A DNA stretch of 43,749 nucleotides, from contig CAJOKE010000011.1 in assembly GCA_905235225.1 (NCBI GenBank), positions 1 through 43,749 of the forward strand, written 5' to 3'. This DNA is from Paludibacteraceae bacterium. Its GTDB lineage: Bacteria > Bacteroidota > Bacteroidia > Bacteroidales > Paludibacteraceae. Position 1 is the first letter of the stretch, and each line of letters begins with the position of its first letter. The position numbers and the translations under genes are program-made. This document shows positions 34,950 through 43,749 of this stretch, piece by piece. The notes beneath the pieces are model-generated. The model saw only the letters and a list, made by a program, of their open reading frames with translations. It was not told where the DNA came from and did no database searches.

Positions 34950-34968
34950 GGAATCTATGTCGTAAAGA

Positions 34969-37900
34969 CTAACGTACTACAACTCTACCAACAAGATTGA
35001 GACCTGTACCACTTGTAATACGGACAGTGTAAACACCTACCGTCTCAAAGGCATCAATAATTACAGGTTTGTTGGTATATTTTGTACTTTCAACACAACG
35101 ACCGACAATATCATAAACCTCTACCTTGAGATTTGCAAGGTCAGCCACTGTGAAGTTATAGTCAGCAACAACTTTCTCTCCCGCATTGAGCAATGACGGA
35201 CGCAACATCAATTCGCTGTAGTTGATATTGTCAATAGCGTCATTTTCTTCAATAGTAAGGGTGTGAATAAGTACATAATCACATGCAGCCGTAGTTGAAA
35301 TTACGTTAATCGTATCTACATACACACCTGCAGGTGTACCTAACGGATATGTAATTGATGTGTTTTCGTAGAAGTATGGCAATGCAGAAGCATTAACAAG
35401 CGTATCTACGCGGATGGTATCCACATCACTGTATTCCAAAGTGAGATTGATAATACTGTCACATCCCCACTTGGTTTGCAGATTCAGTGAGTATGAACCC
35501 GGTTCTGTCACATCAAATCCATATTCCTGATATCTCTTACCGGGGCATATTGTTGCCTCGACATTCGTTTCGTACCGTTTACCGACTGCGAGATGCAAAG
35601 TGCGTACACTGTCACAACCAGCAACTGATGTTAACGTAACCGTGTATGTACCTTCTTTCGAATAGTTCTGTCCCTCAAAGTTGTATGTATCACCTTCACA
35701 AATCGTATCATACAGATTCAATTCAATTCTGTCAACTACACTTAATGTGACTGTTACAATACTATCACAACCTGCAGCTGTTTTAACGGTATCCATAAAG
35801 GTTCCGTTTACGCTCAAGGACGGATACTTGGGAGTGAAATAATAGCTTGAACCACGGCAAATCTGATACTCATACTCATAGGTAATAGGAGGATTAACCG
35901 TCAATATCAGCGTTACTATACTATCACAACCGGTAACAACAGATGTTAACGTATCCGAATAAACTCCTGTCTTGCTGTATTCTACACCGTTGAAAGAATA
36001 GCTTACACCAGAACAGATATTCTCCTCAATTTCAACACGCTTGCGTGGTATAACGGTCAGGTTAAACGTTGTAATACTATCACAACCTGTTACCTTAGAT
36101 ATACCCTTGCGTAGGTAAACACCCGCTTCAGAACGATTCGCGAAGCCCCACTCTGCACCGGCAGATTCGCCTTCACAAATCGTTGTGCTGATCACGGCTG
36201 ACGGAGCTTCCGTATAATTGGACCGGAAGGTATAGAGAGAGTCTATTAAAGGAGCATTCGGATCATCACGCAGATCGTCCAATGATGCCAAATGGATACG
36301 TTGGTATTCGGTTAAACCTGCCGGTGCTTTATCTCCGTCTATGATAAAGATACCGTTAAAACCTTCTTGATCCTCATATTGGCATGTTGTCATTGCGTCC
36401 TCTACCTTGGCAAGATAGTTTACGTGAACATTACCTACGTGAATGTAGTTATAAGCATTCAATACGGTTGACTCATAATAGAAGCCTATCTTGATCATCT
36501 TGCCCTTGTATGCACTCAAATCAATGGTTTGAGGATCAGCAGTAGACGCAAAATTCGGCAGATCGTTGAGAACCTTGTCACCGATACCGTAAATGTAATG
36601 CTCATCATTCGGATCATTTGATGTCTCATTATTCCAAATAATTGCATTTTCACGTTTCCAAGTCTCACCATTATCATCGGAAATAACAACCATAAACTGG
36701 TCATCCCATCCATTCAGATCAGGAGCATTATTTGAGCTATAATAGGTCATAGCAGCGGTAAATGTCAACCATGCTTCCTTGTCCTCTGCCAAATAGATAG
36801 ACGGCGTAATCATCCAAGACTTCTTCACATAAGTGGTGGGAGAAGTGGCTGTCGGATTACCGGAGTTCATTTGACCATACATATGAGGACCTGTCATACC
36901 ATAATGATTTGAACTTGTATGACGCGTCCACGCATATGAAGACTTGTTACTGAACGGATTACCGGCAAAGATCGAAATTGCACGGGTCGAATCCATCTTC
37001 CACTCTGTAGGACTTAGCATAAACTTCTCATCATACATCGGTACATAAGCCGTATGGAATGACTGAACCTGTGAACGCGGAGACAAAGTGCTTGCATCAC
37101 ACATTTGTTGAACCGTCCAATAATAATAATTATCACCGGTGAAGCCCTTCAAATCTGACAACTGCAGATATTTTTCTGCAATGGTATCATTAAAGATCAT
37201 TGCTGTATCCGGGAAGGTCGCATCGGATGATACGCGGACAATCCATTTCTCGCCGCCATCTGTTTCCCAAGTCAGTTTGGCTGCCGACTCTGTAATATCA
37301 GATACCTGTAATGAAGTCGGAGTCTTACACTCGTTCAATTTCTCAAAGCGTACATTGTCTATAAACATATATACATACGCATAGGTAGAAGAAACATTTG
37401 TCCAAGCTTCCGCTTTCTCCGGCATAGCCTCCATTGCTGTCTTATAGTCGGCAACAAACGTGATATAGTTTCCATACTGACGTGCATTCTTCAGAGATAC
37501 AACAAAGTGCTGGAACATATAATCATTAGCCGGTGACGCCATGGTTTGCAATGTCAACTCACGCTCGTAAACCAACGTATCCAAAGCATGGAACGTTGAA
37601 TAGTCATCAGGATCACTCATCACACCAACCATAATGGCAGGGAAATAAGTATTACCTGTGTAAGTGGTTGAAATCAACTCCGCTACAGGATTATATGCAC
37701 CGGGAAGCGCATAGAAACTCAACTGCAACGTATCCATATCCGCTGCCATAGACAATTCCGGCATTGCCGCCCACTGCAAGTATGAGTAATCGTCACCGGA
37801 TGATGACAGATAGGAATACAAACGTAAGGATGTATTACTGATACTCTGTCCTTGCGGTACTGTACCTACCGGATTAAACGGATTGTATGAATACCATGAA

Positions 37901-40900
37901 CTTCCGGAAGAATTTTGAATATGTGCATTATATAAATACGTCGATGTAGAAGCAGTATAAGTATTGCCCACTGTCCAACATTGCGGATAATAATATGTCG
38001 TTGATGTTGTTCCTGACGGTAGAGCATACCCTTCGTTACTCTCAAACGTGTAAACATGGTGACCATCCGTTTCCGAGCATGCGGTCGTGAAATCATACAC
38101 ACGAGTCCATGCTGATTGCTCAGTTTCACTGCACTCCTGACGAACTCGGTAGAAATATTTGGTCACACCCTCAAGACCTTCTATCAGGTAGGAATTCGGA
38201 GTGACGGTCAGCAATGTATCAAGAATAATCACATTGTCAGCCATAGTAGAAACTGAAGCCACCTGTAAACGACAAGGTGCAGTCTCATCCCAAATATTCC
38301 ACTTTAACAAAGCGGTATGACCGGTAATATCAACTGCTGTTACTTTATTCGGAGTAAGGCAAGTGCGAACACCGAATGAAATATCATCAATATACCATTG
38401 TCCGGCAACAGGAGCGGCAAACGCAACATATTGTCCGTTAGCTCCTTTAAGACGGAAGGACATTCGTTGCCAACCGGCATCCGGCTCAGAACCGACATCA
38501 GTAGATGTCGTATAGGTGGTATTGGCATAATACAGCGAGTCAATAACCTCAAATGTAGCAGGATCATTCGGATCCGTCATCGTACCTACCAATAGAGGCT
38601 TGTCCTTATAAGCTGAACCCGCAATTCCGACTTTTCCGGTATTACTCTCATAGAATGGACGTGCATAGAAATTCACCTGAATGGTATCGAAGCCCACATC
38701 AACTAACGGCATAGCAGCATATGCTCCGATATACAGACCTGCAACCGTATTATAAAGCTGCAATGCACGTTGGCCGGAACGAGCCACCTTTATATTTTTA
38801 TAGCTTGTACCGGTTGAGGTTCCTGTCTGAGAATACCCATTAAGACGTGCCCACGGACGATACGAGTGAGCCGTTTGCACTTCATTGCCGGTGTACCAAC
38901 CGATGCTCATTGCATACAAACTATCGCCCACAGTTGAAGCATTGGGGAAGATACTGTATAAACCTTCCTTATACTTCTTGGTATTAATACCCTCAAAGCC
39001 TATTATTGAGTCTGAGGCAATTTTTTCTGTTTGCGGCAGCAAATAACGCTTGCGGACGGATGTCGCACCTAAACCTTCTGCATCGGCTACTTGCAAGAAC
39101 GCATAATACGTCTTGTTCGGTGTCAGACCATCAAATGTTACGGTTTGAGCCGTTACGCCTGTCTGTTGCGCTACTATATCGCCTGCAGCAACGCTATCCA
39201 ACGGGAATGCATCATTTGAATCAACAAGATAGACATTCCACTTGCTGGCACCATTCGCTTCCCAATTCAATGTCAGTGATGTCGGAGATACTACCGCCTT
39301 GCCAATACTTGGAGTAATATAGCCCGACTTCTTGCTAAACAGCACATTGTCCACATACACATAAGAAGTTGCTGCTACATCCTGCATCATAACCAGACGC
39401 TTGCCCGTCATATCCGGTAACGGAGCTACAATGTGGTCAAACAGCAAGTTCTTCTTTTCTGTTACCTTTTCACCCAATTCGTAGCTCGAAACACCGAAAG
39501 AGGCGAACTTGTTCAATGTGGAAATATCTCCGCTCTCATCAATCGTCGCAAGAACAATTCTTGCAAACGGATATGTATTGGTATCAAGTATAGTATCACC
39601 GGCATTAACCGAAGCACTACGCATATCAAAACTGATTTGCAGAGTATCTGCTCCCTCAATTTCAGGGAACATGACATATGCATACGGGTATGACAATGTA
39701 TTATACATATACATAAATCCATCGCCCGTACGAGCACGCTGTGCAGTAGCGGTCTGCTGATACTGATACGGAATATATGAATAAGATGTTGCAGGTACAC
39801 CCTCAGGTGTATAGTTACCTACGGTCAATGACGGATGAAGGGTGTAGCCGGAGGATGAAGTATTAGGATGTTGTATCCACGGTTCATCCTTTGTCTCAAA
39901 TCCATAGAACTGACCGCAACCTATAACCCAAAGGGTGTTAAGCTCGCTTTGCTCAGACCATGCACTCAAATCACCGTCACCGCAATTGGTGCGCACTTGG
40001 TAGTAATACATTGATTTCGGTTGCAATCCGGTAAGGACATAGGCCGTATCCTCTGCTGTCCTGACAATAGTATCACTCTTATCCTCTGAAATAACACGAA
40101 TATCCCAAGCATTATCCGTTTCAAAATACGGAGATATCAGGAATTTGACACTATTTGTACCTATACTGTCCGCCTGTATTGAAGGCGTGAAACATGTCGG
40201 AGTCTTTTCTACCTTGAAGTTATCAAGATAAATCGATGACGTGCTGACAGATGTTTGGTACATAATTGACATTACAATATGCATGTTTGTACCCGACAAA
40301 TCCTTCATATCATAGTAGTAATCTTCCCATGCCGTAGAGGATTTGGCTGGAACAACAGTATCAAAATATTGTACGGTCTCCAGTAACTTCTCCAACGTGC
40401 TTACATCACTGGCCAAACCAATCAACAATTGACCGGGATAAGTGGACGATGCAGAAGCTTTGTAATTAAACGAAATGGACGCTCTGCTAATGTCACCCGC
40501 AATAGGCATAGTGGCTGTCGTAGCACGTTTTTCTGGTGCGGCATAAGTACTGGCATTATAGAAGTAGAAACCATTTCCGGTTGTTCCGTATTTCGCTGTA
40601 GAATATACATACGGATAAGTGGCATCCGCATCTACAAGCCCGTTATAATACGAAACCCAGCAAGACGGATGGTTCTTCGTTCCGGATGCATAACCGTCAA
40701 AGTCCTCCACATACGGCAATTGGGCAGCAACAGGACAATCCGTTTTGAAGGATGCCTCATCCAATATCCAGTTACCGTCGCCTTCTTCACATAGAGATTT
40801 GATATATACATAATACATCGTGACACCATTTAAGCCCGTAACCTTATAGTGGCTTGCTTCTATAGTATCATTGATTACTACATTTTCTGTATTCTTGTCC

Positions 40901-43749
40901 CAGTTGGCGGGATCAATAGACGAAGTAGTAACCATCAGGCGAACAGACTTGGCTGGAGTACTCCAACTCAATTCAGCCGAATTATCCGTAATGTTATTGG
41001 CACAGAACTTCACAGGAGCACCACAGGAAGAAATGGAATCAACCTTGACATTGTCTATCGTTACTGCATTCGTAGCATCAAACTCGCTAAGGAACGTGAT
41101 ATACTTGCCGTAATCACCACGGAAATCGCCTTTATAATCACTGAACCGGACTATATAATCATGTGAATCAAAGTCTGGAGTATATACCGTATCTATGGCT
41201 ACAAACGTGGACAAGTCAGACGGGTCGGTAGTAACGCCGACTATTATGCCATATGCATATGCATTGCGCAAAGTGGGTTTCGCTGCCGAACCGGGGTTAG
41301 TCATACCCATTTTGAAAGCGACTTCCACAAAACGGATGCTGTCAATATCAATTGCAGGCATAATCGCATATGCACCATTAAATGCTGTAGTGGAGTAGAA
41401 ACGTAATGCTTTTTCCCCATCAGGAGCAACAGCACCTTTGAATACATACGGCACATAGGTTTGATCCGATGTTACTTTGTTGCCGGATACCCAGCAGTTG
41501 TTCATCGGTTTACGCCAAGTAACAGAACTGGAAATAAACGCCGTTGTATCATTGAATCCGGATTCGAAATTAACGAGTCCCAAATCCTTCATATTCACGG
41601 CTTCACATAATGTATGGAACGATGCCGTCTTCCATTTGGCTGTTTCCTCTTGGCATTGCGTCTGTAATGCAAGATGATAATCTTGGTCAGATTCAAGACC
41701 CCTGATTTGCCAACCGATAAAGTCCCTGATTATTGTATCGTTTACAAGAATCGTGTCCGCTGTCATCTTGGCAAGATAGGCGGCGTTGTCTGCTGCATTA
41801 AGCAAATCCACATCAAAGGCACTGTCCTTCACCAAAATAACACGCATATCCACATTTTCAGCAGCATAGGTCAAACGAACAGAATCACTGCCAAGCTTCG
41901 TCAATACGGGATTGGCGGCCTTGCAGTAGGATGCACTAATCGAAATTTCATCCAGATAGTAGTAATTCGTTTTACCCTCATTCGTTGCAAATGCAATATA
42001 CTTACCGGTTGCACCGGACAAATCCAAATCTGAGAAAGCAACTTCATACTTTGTCCAATTGGTGGAAGTCATTTGCTTGCTCCATACTTCATGGAACGTA
42101 GAGTAATCATTCGGATCACTCATTATACCTATGCGGAAAATATACGTTCCCGCAGTGGTGCTACCGGATTTCAACCAAAACTCAAGAGTAATAGTGGACA
42201 TATCCGTCACATCTAACTCCGGTGTTGCCAACCAGGCACAATTACAAAGATACGAGGCGTTTGTACTATTATAGGCATAGATTCTCATTCCGGCCTTACC
42301 CTCATGGGCATAAGTGGATGTACTGGTCGAGGTTCCCGAATACACATACATACCCGATTGATAGCTCGTACTGGTCGGATGCTCTGTTCCCGTAATCGTC
42401 CAGCAGTCCGGTGCCTCATAATATTTCCACCCTGAAGTGGTTTGCGTATTGCCATACTTGCCTTCGAAGGTCTCCTTATGACCGGCATACGGCTTCAGTT
42501 TCAAACAGTTGGTCAGCACATTCAATCCCTCGCTCCATGATTTCGCGTCTCCTTCAACTGGTTTGATATAGAAATAGTAGTTCGTCTGCGGACTCAGTCC
42601 TGTTACCGTAAATGGATTCACAGTAATAACACTGTCACGGATAATAACCTTGTCAGCAACCACATTGCCTACCGTATCAGGATTTACCGGCTCTTTGGTT
42701 ACAACCACATTCCAACCGGCTGTCGCTTCTCCCTTCCATTCAAAGGTGGCGGACTGGTCACCGACATCGGTCACCTCTACATCAAATGGCTTGATATCAT
42801 ACATTGACTCAAACGAAATATCATCCAGATAAATGGAATTATATGTGGTAGCACGTACAGAATCCGGATGATACGTGGAGAATACTATGTACCGTCCCAT
42901 TTGAGGCTTCCAGTTGGACAACAAAGTATAGTATGTCGCATGAGTTGCAGTAGGCACACTGATTGTATCCAACCACGTAATACCGGCAGTATCACCCTGA
43001 ACAGGAGCTACACCGATATACAGACTGTCAACATAATAAGTTGTCCCCGTACTCGTCGGACTGGAAGCTGCACTGCTCGCACGACCGGAGAATGTAACCT
43101 TCAAATGGCTCATGTCATCTACATCCAATAATGGAGCAAAGGCATATCCGCCATACAAAGTGGTACCGGTTCTGTATGAATACATATACAAACATGAATG
43201 TCCGGAGTTTGAGTATGTAGTTGAACTATATACATACGGATAACTGGACGAAGTACTGTTCTTTCCGAATGCACGGAAATGTTTCCAACCTACAGCCGCC
43301 GTTCCGGTTCCCGTTTCAGAATACTCAAAATCCTCTACATAAGGAACAGTCACTTTCTCCGGAGTTGCCAACGCGAACCTGATAGGAGAAGTCCAGTAGC
43401 TTTTTTCATTTTCACCGCATACAGAACGGACATACGCATACCATGCATAATTACGCCATGTAAGCAAACCTTCCGGTATATCAAATGTTTTAACATCCGA
43501 TACCTGACCGACATATTGAACACCGCTTGTTTCCGTACTTAGCGAATTCAATGCTGCCTCGGTGCGGGTGGCTAAAGAGTCGATAACTATATCAAATGTG
43601 GTCATTCCTTTCGCGCTCCAGCTGAGGGTCGCCGAAGTGGTGCTAACCTTATCCACCGACACCTTGGGAGTAACACATGTACCAAGAGGCTGAATGGTCA
43701 CATCATCAATATAAGGATAGCAATTGGAAGAACCTATTGAACCATCCTC
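34969..43749 (-). CDS. Giant modular adhesin with T9SS sorting domain (5' end outside window)
   Basis: At least 2,926 residues are encoded and the frame runs open past 43749 (the first visible codons read EDGSIGSSNCYPYIDDVTIQ). About eight modules repeat: an FN3 domain (for example TSATLSWSAKG, SAELSWSTPAKS, AAKLTWETDGGE) followed by a jelly-roll/cleaved-adhesin-like domain opening with an F-E motif (YVEDFEYSETG, KETFEGKYGN, NFESGFNDT, YVEDFDGYASG, GFETKDEPW, GFEGINTKKY, TFESNEGYA) and closing with a YxDDI/DNVxFE motif. Then come five Cys-containing GCDS repeats and an 80-residue T9SS type A end (LKVEVYDIVGRCVE to LVGRVVVR). It should be exported through the T9SS and fixed on the cell surface. 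A hairpin terminator follows the stop. The apparent start at 43701 is an internal GTG, not the real start. Confidence 0.85.
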   Translation of the reverse strand, partial: EDGSIGSSNCYPYIDDVTIQPLGTCVTPKVSVDKVSTTSATLSWSAKGMTTFDIVIDSLATRTEAALNSLSTETSGVQYVGQVSDVKTFDIPEGLLTWRNYAWYAYVRSVCGENEKSYWTSPIRFALATPEKVTVPYVEDFEYSETGTGTAAVGWKHFRAFGKNSTSSSYPYVYSSTTYSNSGHSCLYMYSYRTGTTLYGGYAFAPLLDVDDMSHLKVTFSGRASSAASSPTSTGTTYYVDSLYIGVAPVQGDTAGITWLDTISVPTATHATYYTLLSNWKPQMGRYIVFSTYHPDSVRATTYNSIYLDDISFESMYDIKPFDVEVTDVGDQSATFEWKGEATAGWNVVVTKEPVNPDTVGNVVADKVIIRDSVITVNPFTVTGLSPQTNYYFYIKPVEGDAKSWSEGLNVLTNCLKLKPYAGHKETFEGKYGNTQTTSGWKYYEAPDCWTITGTEHPTSTSYQSGMYVYSGTSTSTSTYAHEGKAGMRIYAYNSTNASYLCNCAWLATPELDVTDMSTITLEFWLKSGSTTAGTYIFRIGIMSDPNDYSTFHEVWSKQMTSTNWTKYEVAFSDLDLSGATGKYIAFATNEGKTNYYYLDEISISASYCKAANPVLTKLGSDSVRLTYAAENVDMRVILVKDSAFDVDLLNAADNAAYLAKMTADTILVNDTIIRDFIGWQIRGLESDQDYHLALQTQCQEETAKWKTASFHTLCEAVNMKDLGLVNFESGFNDTTAFISSSVTWRKPMNNCWVSGNKVTSDQTYVPYVFKGAVAPDGEKALRFYSTTAFNGAYAIMPAIDIDSIRFVEVAFKMGMTNPGSAAKPTLRNAYAYGIIVGVTTDPSDLSTFVAIDTVYTPDFDSHDYIVRFSDYKGDFRGDYGKYITFLSEFDATNAVTIDNVKVDSISSCGAPVKFCANNITDNSAELSWSTPAKSVRLMVTTSSIDPANWDKNTENVVINDTIEASHYKVTGLNGVTMYYVYIKSLCEEGDGNWILDEASFKTDCPVAAQLPYVEDFDGYASGTKNHPSCWVSYYNGLVDADATYPYVYSTAKYGTTGNGFYFYNASTYAAPEKRATTATMPIAGDISRASISFNYKASASSTYPGQLLIGLASDVSTLEKLLETVQYFDTVVPAKSSTAWEDYYYDMKDLSGTNMHIVMSIMYQTSVSTSSIYLDNFKVEKTPTCFTPSIQADSIGTNSVKFLISPYFETDNAWDIRVISEDKSDTIVRTAEDTAYVLTGLQPKSMYYYQVRTNCGDGDLSAWSEQSELNTLWVIGCGQFYGFETKDEPWIQHPNTSSSGYTLHPSLTVGNYTPEGVPATSYSYIPYQYQQTATAQRARTGDGFMYMYNTLSYPYAYVMFPEIEGADTLQISFDMRSASVNAGDTILDTNTYPFARIVLATIDESGDISTLNKFASFGVSSYELGEKVTEKKNLLFDHIVAPLPDMTGKRLVMMQDVAATSYVYVDNVLFSKKSGYITPSIGKAVVSPTSLTLNWEANGASKWNVYLVDSNDAFPLDSVAAGDIVAQQTGVTAQTVTFDGLTPNKTYYAFLQVADAEGLGATSVRKRYLLPQTEKIASDSIIGFEGINTKKYKEGLYSIFPNASTVGDSLYAMSIGWYTGNEVQTAHSYRPWARLNGYSQTGTSTGTSYKNIKVARSGQRALQLYNTVAGLYIGAYAAMPLVDVGFDTIQVNFYARPFYESNTGKVGIAGSAYKDKPLLVGTMTDPNDPATFEVIDSLYYANTTYTTSTDVGSEPDAGWQRMSFRLKGANGQYVAFAAPVAGQWYIDDISFGVRTCLTPNKVTAVDITGHTALLKWNIWDETAPCRLQVASVSTMADNVIILDTLLTVTPNSYLIEGLEGVTKYFYRVRQECSETEQSAWTRVYDFTTACSETDGHHVYTFESNEGYALPSGTTSTTYYYPQCWTVGNTYTASTSTYLYNAHIQNSSGSSWYSYNPFNPVGTVPQGQSISNTSLRLYSYLSSSGDDYSYLQWAAMPELSMAADMDTLQLSFYALPGAYNPVAELISTTYTGNTYFPAIMVGVMSDPDDYSTFHALDTLVYERELTLQTMASPANDYMFQHFVVSLKNARQYGNYITFVADYKTAMEAMPEKAEAWTNVSSTYAYVYMFIDNVRFEKLNECKTPTSLQVSDITESAAKLTWETDGGEKWIVRVSSDATFPDTAMIFNDTIAEKYLQLSDLKGFTGDNYYYWTVQQMCDASTLSPRSQVQSFHTAYVPMYDEKFMLSPTEWKMDSTRAISIFAGNPFSNKSSYAWTRHTSSNHYGMTGPHMYGQMNSGNPTATSPTTYVKKSWMITPSIYLAEDKEAWLTFTAAMTYYSSNNAPDLNGWDDQFMVVISDDNGETWKRENAIIWNNETSNDPNDEHYIYGIGDKVLNDLPNFASTADPQTIDLSAYKGKMIKIGFYYESTVLNAYNYIHVGNVHVNYLAKVEDAMTTCQYEDQEGFNGIFIIDGDKAPAGLTEYQRIHLASLDDLRDDPNAPLIDSLYTFRSNYTEAPSAVISTTICEGESAGAEWGFANRSEAGVYLRKGISKVTGCDSITTFNLTVIPRKRVEIEENICSGVSYSFNGVEYSKTGVYSDTLTSVVTGCDSIVTLILTVNPPITYEYEYQICRGSSYYFTPKYPSLSVNGTFMDTVKTAAGCDSIVTVTLSVVDRIELNLYDTICEGDTYNFEGQNYSKEGTYTVTLTSVAGCDSVRTLHLAVGKRYETNVEATICPGKRYQEYGFDVTEPGSYSLNLQTKWGCDSIINLTLEYSDVDTIRVDTLVNASALPYFYENTSITYPLGTPAGVYVDTINVISTTAACDYVLIHTLTIEENDAIDNINYSELMLRPSLLNAGEKVVADYNFTVADLANLKVEVYDIVGRCVESTKYTNKPVIIDAFETVGVYTVRITSGTGLNLVGRVVVR

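Overview
The window looks like chromosome of an uncultured Bacteroidales (phylum Bacteroidota). Supporting signs are promoters with the Bacteroidota layout (-33 TTTG, 20-nt spacer, -7 TAnnTTTG), almost no Shine-Dalgarno sites, an APH-RapZ fusion, a bactofilin beside a SprE/PorW-type TPR gene, a BspA-like leucine-rich repeat gene, and surface proteins with type IX secretion (T9SS) C-terminal domains. No rRNA, tRNA or CRISPR array was seen.

Layout. (1) 1-2540, minus strand: core-type genes, namely a partial APH-RapZ kinase fusion, a bactofilin, and the 3' half of a SprE/PorW-like TPR gene that stops abruptly near 2540. (2) About 2540-13170, almost all plus strand: an accessory island. It holds an operon with a metallophosphoesterase, an ADP-ribosylglycohydrolase and a CX5R phosphatase, preceded by a member of a small unknown family that recurs at 8898. 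It also holds unknown secreted and cytosolic proteins, several decayed gene pieces (a duplicated phosphatase 5' end, a RhuM/ORF6N chimera, a frameshifted BspA-like gene), a folded non-coding element with a 16-bp closing stem, and a higBA toxin-antitoxin pair between two similar gene 3' ends. (3) 13171-24861: housekeeping genes, namely glyS, a UvrD/PcrA helicase with an outer-membrane barrel gene, then a secreted protein, TamB and a lipoprotein of the endonuclease/exonuclease/phosphatase fold. An 11-bp tandem repeat lies at both outer edges of this block (13171 and 24922). (4) 25102-43749, minus strand: a surface locus. A giant adhesin of more than 2,900 residues (about eight FN3/jelly-roll modules, GCDS repeats, T9SS C-terminal domain) is followed by a four-gene operon: an outer-membrane barrel, a barrel/carboxypeptidase-regulatory/OmpA fusion, and two paralogous PKD/GCDS surface proteins with C-terminal domains resembling T9SS signals.

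How the parts may work together. Regions 1, 3 and 4 suit an organism that builds and decorates its envelope: TamB for outer-membrane biogenesis, a SprE/PorW relic, T9SS cargo, and an OmpA-type protein that could tie a cargo-associated barrel to peptidoglycan. The SprB/SprF-like arrangement of giant adhesin beside barrel is the strongest candidate for an undescribed system. The 3159-6051 operon may handle ADP-ribose-linked phosphate chemistry. These links are inferred from gene order and domain content only. The junction near 2540, where two genes both lack their 5' ends, may be a real rearrangement or an assembly chimera.
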